64,000 bases of DNA from Streptosporangium sp. NBC_01756 (GTDB lineage Bacteria > Actinomycetota > Actinomycetes > Streptosporangiales > Streptosporangiaceae). The stretch lies in NCBI RefSeq assembly GCF_035917975.1, contig NZ_CP109130.1, positions 6,076,001 to 6,140,000 on the forward strand. Direction: 5' to 3'. Positions 63,282-64,000 of this stretch are shown here, in pieces. Both the position numbers and the translations under genes were made by a program. Position 1 is the first letter of the stretch; every line of letters begins with the position of its first letter. The notes under the pieces are model-generated. The model was not told where the DNA came from, searched no databases, and saw only the letters and a program-made list of their open reading frames with translations.

Positions 63282-64000
63282 GTGCGAGAACCGGTTGTTC
63301 TGCGCCGCACGCTCTCGGTTCGGGACCTGATCGTCTACGGTCTGCTGTTCATCGGGCCGCTTGCCCCGGTGGGCGTGTTCGGAGTGCTCGACGCCAAGAG
63401 CGGCGGCGCGGTCGCGCTGGTCTATGTCATCGCCACGATCGCGATGGCCTTCACCGCCGTCTCCTACGCCGAGATGTCCCGGGTGGTGCCGGAGGCGGGG
63501 TCGGTGTTCGCCTACGCCTCGGCCGGACTGGGACACCGTGCGGGATTCCTGGCGGGCTGGCTGGTGATGCTCGACTACCTGCTCATCCCCAGCGTGGCGT
63601 ACCTCTTCTCCGGCATCGCCCTGCACGCGCTCTTCCCGGCGGTTCCCGCCTGGGTCTTCACCGGCCTGGCCTTCGTGCTCACCACGGCACTGAACCTCTC
63701 CGGAGTGCGGCTGGCCGCCCGGGTGGGCCTCGCCGTTCTCATCGCGGAGATCATGGTGCTGGCCGTGTTCGTGGTCATGGCGGTGGCCGTGCTGGTCGGT
63801 GAGGGACCGGTCAGACCGTGGCTGTCGCCGTTCACCGGAGTCGGGGGGACCACCATGACCGCGGTGATCGGGGCCGTCTCGGTCGCGGTCCTGTCGTTCC
63901 TCGGCTTCGACGCCATCGCCTCCTTCGCGGAGGAGACGACCGGCGACTCCCGCCAGGTGGGCAGGGCGGTGCTGCTCTGCCTGTGCGTGGCCGGGGTGCT
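63282..64000 (+). CDS. APC-family amino acid permease, cut by the right edge
   Basis: The first 239 residues of an amino acid-polyamine-organocation transporter. Helix 1 LIVYGLLFIGPLAPVGVFGVL contains the unwound substrate site, helix 2-3 the VSYAEMSRVVPEAGSVFAYA signature, and LSFLGFDAIASFAEETTGDSRQVGRAV the family's mid-protein segment. GTG 63282 is preferred since AAGGA lies seven bases upstream; GTG 63267 would add five residues. The C-terminal half lies beyond the window. Confidence 0.88.
   Translation, partial: MREPVVLRRTLSVRDLIVYGLLFIGPLAPVGVFGVLDAKSGGAVALVYVIATIAMAFTAVSYAEMSRVVPEAGSVFAYASAGLGHRAGFLAGWLVMLDYLLIPSVAYLFSGIALHALFPAVPAWVFTGLAFVLTTALNLSGVRLAARVGLAVLIAEIMVLAVFVVMAVAVLVGEGPVRPWLSPFTGVGGTTMTAVIGAVSVAVLSFLGFDAIASFAEETTGDSRQVGRAVLLCLCVAGV

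Overview
The window is high-GC actinomycete DNA with GTG/TTG starts, stop/start overlaps of the ATGA and GTGA kind, and actinobacterial core gene order. A filamentous actinomycete of the Streptosporangiales type (Nonomuraea or Streptosporangium relatives) is my best guess. That is inferred from three conservons, many transport operons and specialised-metabolism genes; no rRNA or other marker in the window confirms it.

Layout. 1-6008: a frameshifted LuxR/LAL-type ATPase regulator running off the left edge, a decayed IS5-type transposase remnant, a divergent TetR/MFS drug-exporter pair around a perfect palindrome, and a fused flavin oxidoreductase-methyltransferase. 6150-10164: a compact RiPP locus with a 51-residue precursor ending FSSGI (the FxSxx-COOH pattern), an FxsB-like radical SAM/SPASM maturase, a TPR protein of unknown role and an MFS exporter. 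10279-11244: an iron-siderophore binding lipoprotein behind an IdeR/DmdR-type iron box. 11472-15415: the nitrogen operon amtB-glnK-glnD.

15548-51398: a block of about 36 kb bounded at both ends by conservons (cvnABCD: sensor kinase-like protein, roadblock protein, DUF742 protein, small GTPase-like protein), with a third conservon inside at 29875-34224. Between the first two lie an aminosugar-type kinase/SIS pair, a complete polyamine-type ABC importer, a TetR regulator, a macrolide-type glycosyltransferase and an aminobutyraldehyde-type dehydrogenase. Between the second and third lie an O-methyltransferase, three lipoprotein-permease-permease cassettes of the NitT/TauT family that apparently share a single ATPase gene, and an FAD monooxygenase. 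The three cvnD genes show a nucleotide mosaic that looks like recent gene conversion.

51517-64000: core translation, secretion and DNA-processing genes: ffh, a tiny membrane ORF, rpsP, a KH-domain gene, rimM, trmD, rplS, two lepB genes, rnhB, a DUF2469 gene, a yraN-type gene, comM and dprA. They are followed by a convergent M23 peptidase gene and a truncated APC permease. From memory, glnD and ffh are neighbours in Streptomyces coelicolor, so the conservon-bounded block may be an insertion into, or expansion of, a conserved junction.

How the parts may work together. AmtB, GlnK and GlnD form an ammonium-sensing unit. The RiPP genes form precursor, maturase, helper and exporter. The polyamine-type importer and the dehydrogenase suggest amine uptake and oxidation. 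The three cassettes plus the lone ATPase suggest a family of related importers drawing on one energiser. All functions are read from sequence features alone; no database search was run.
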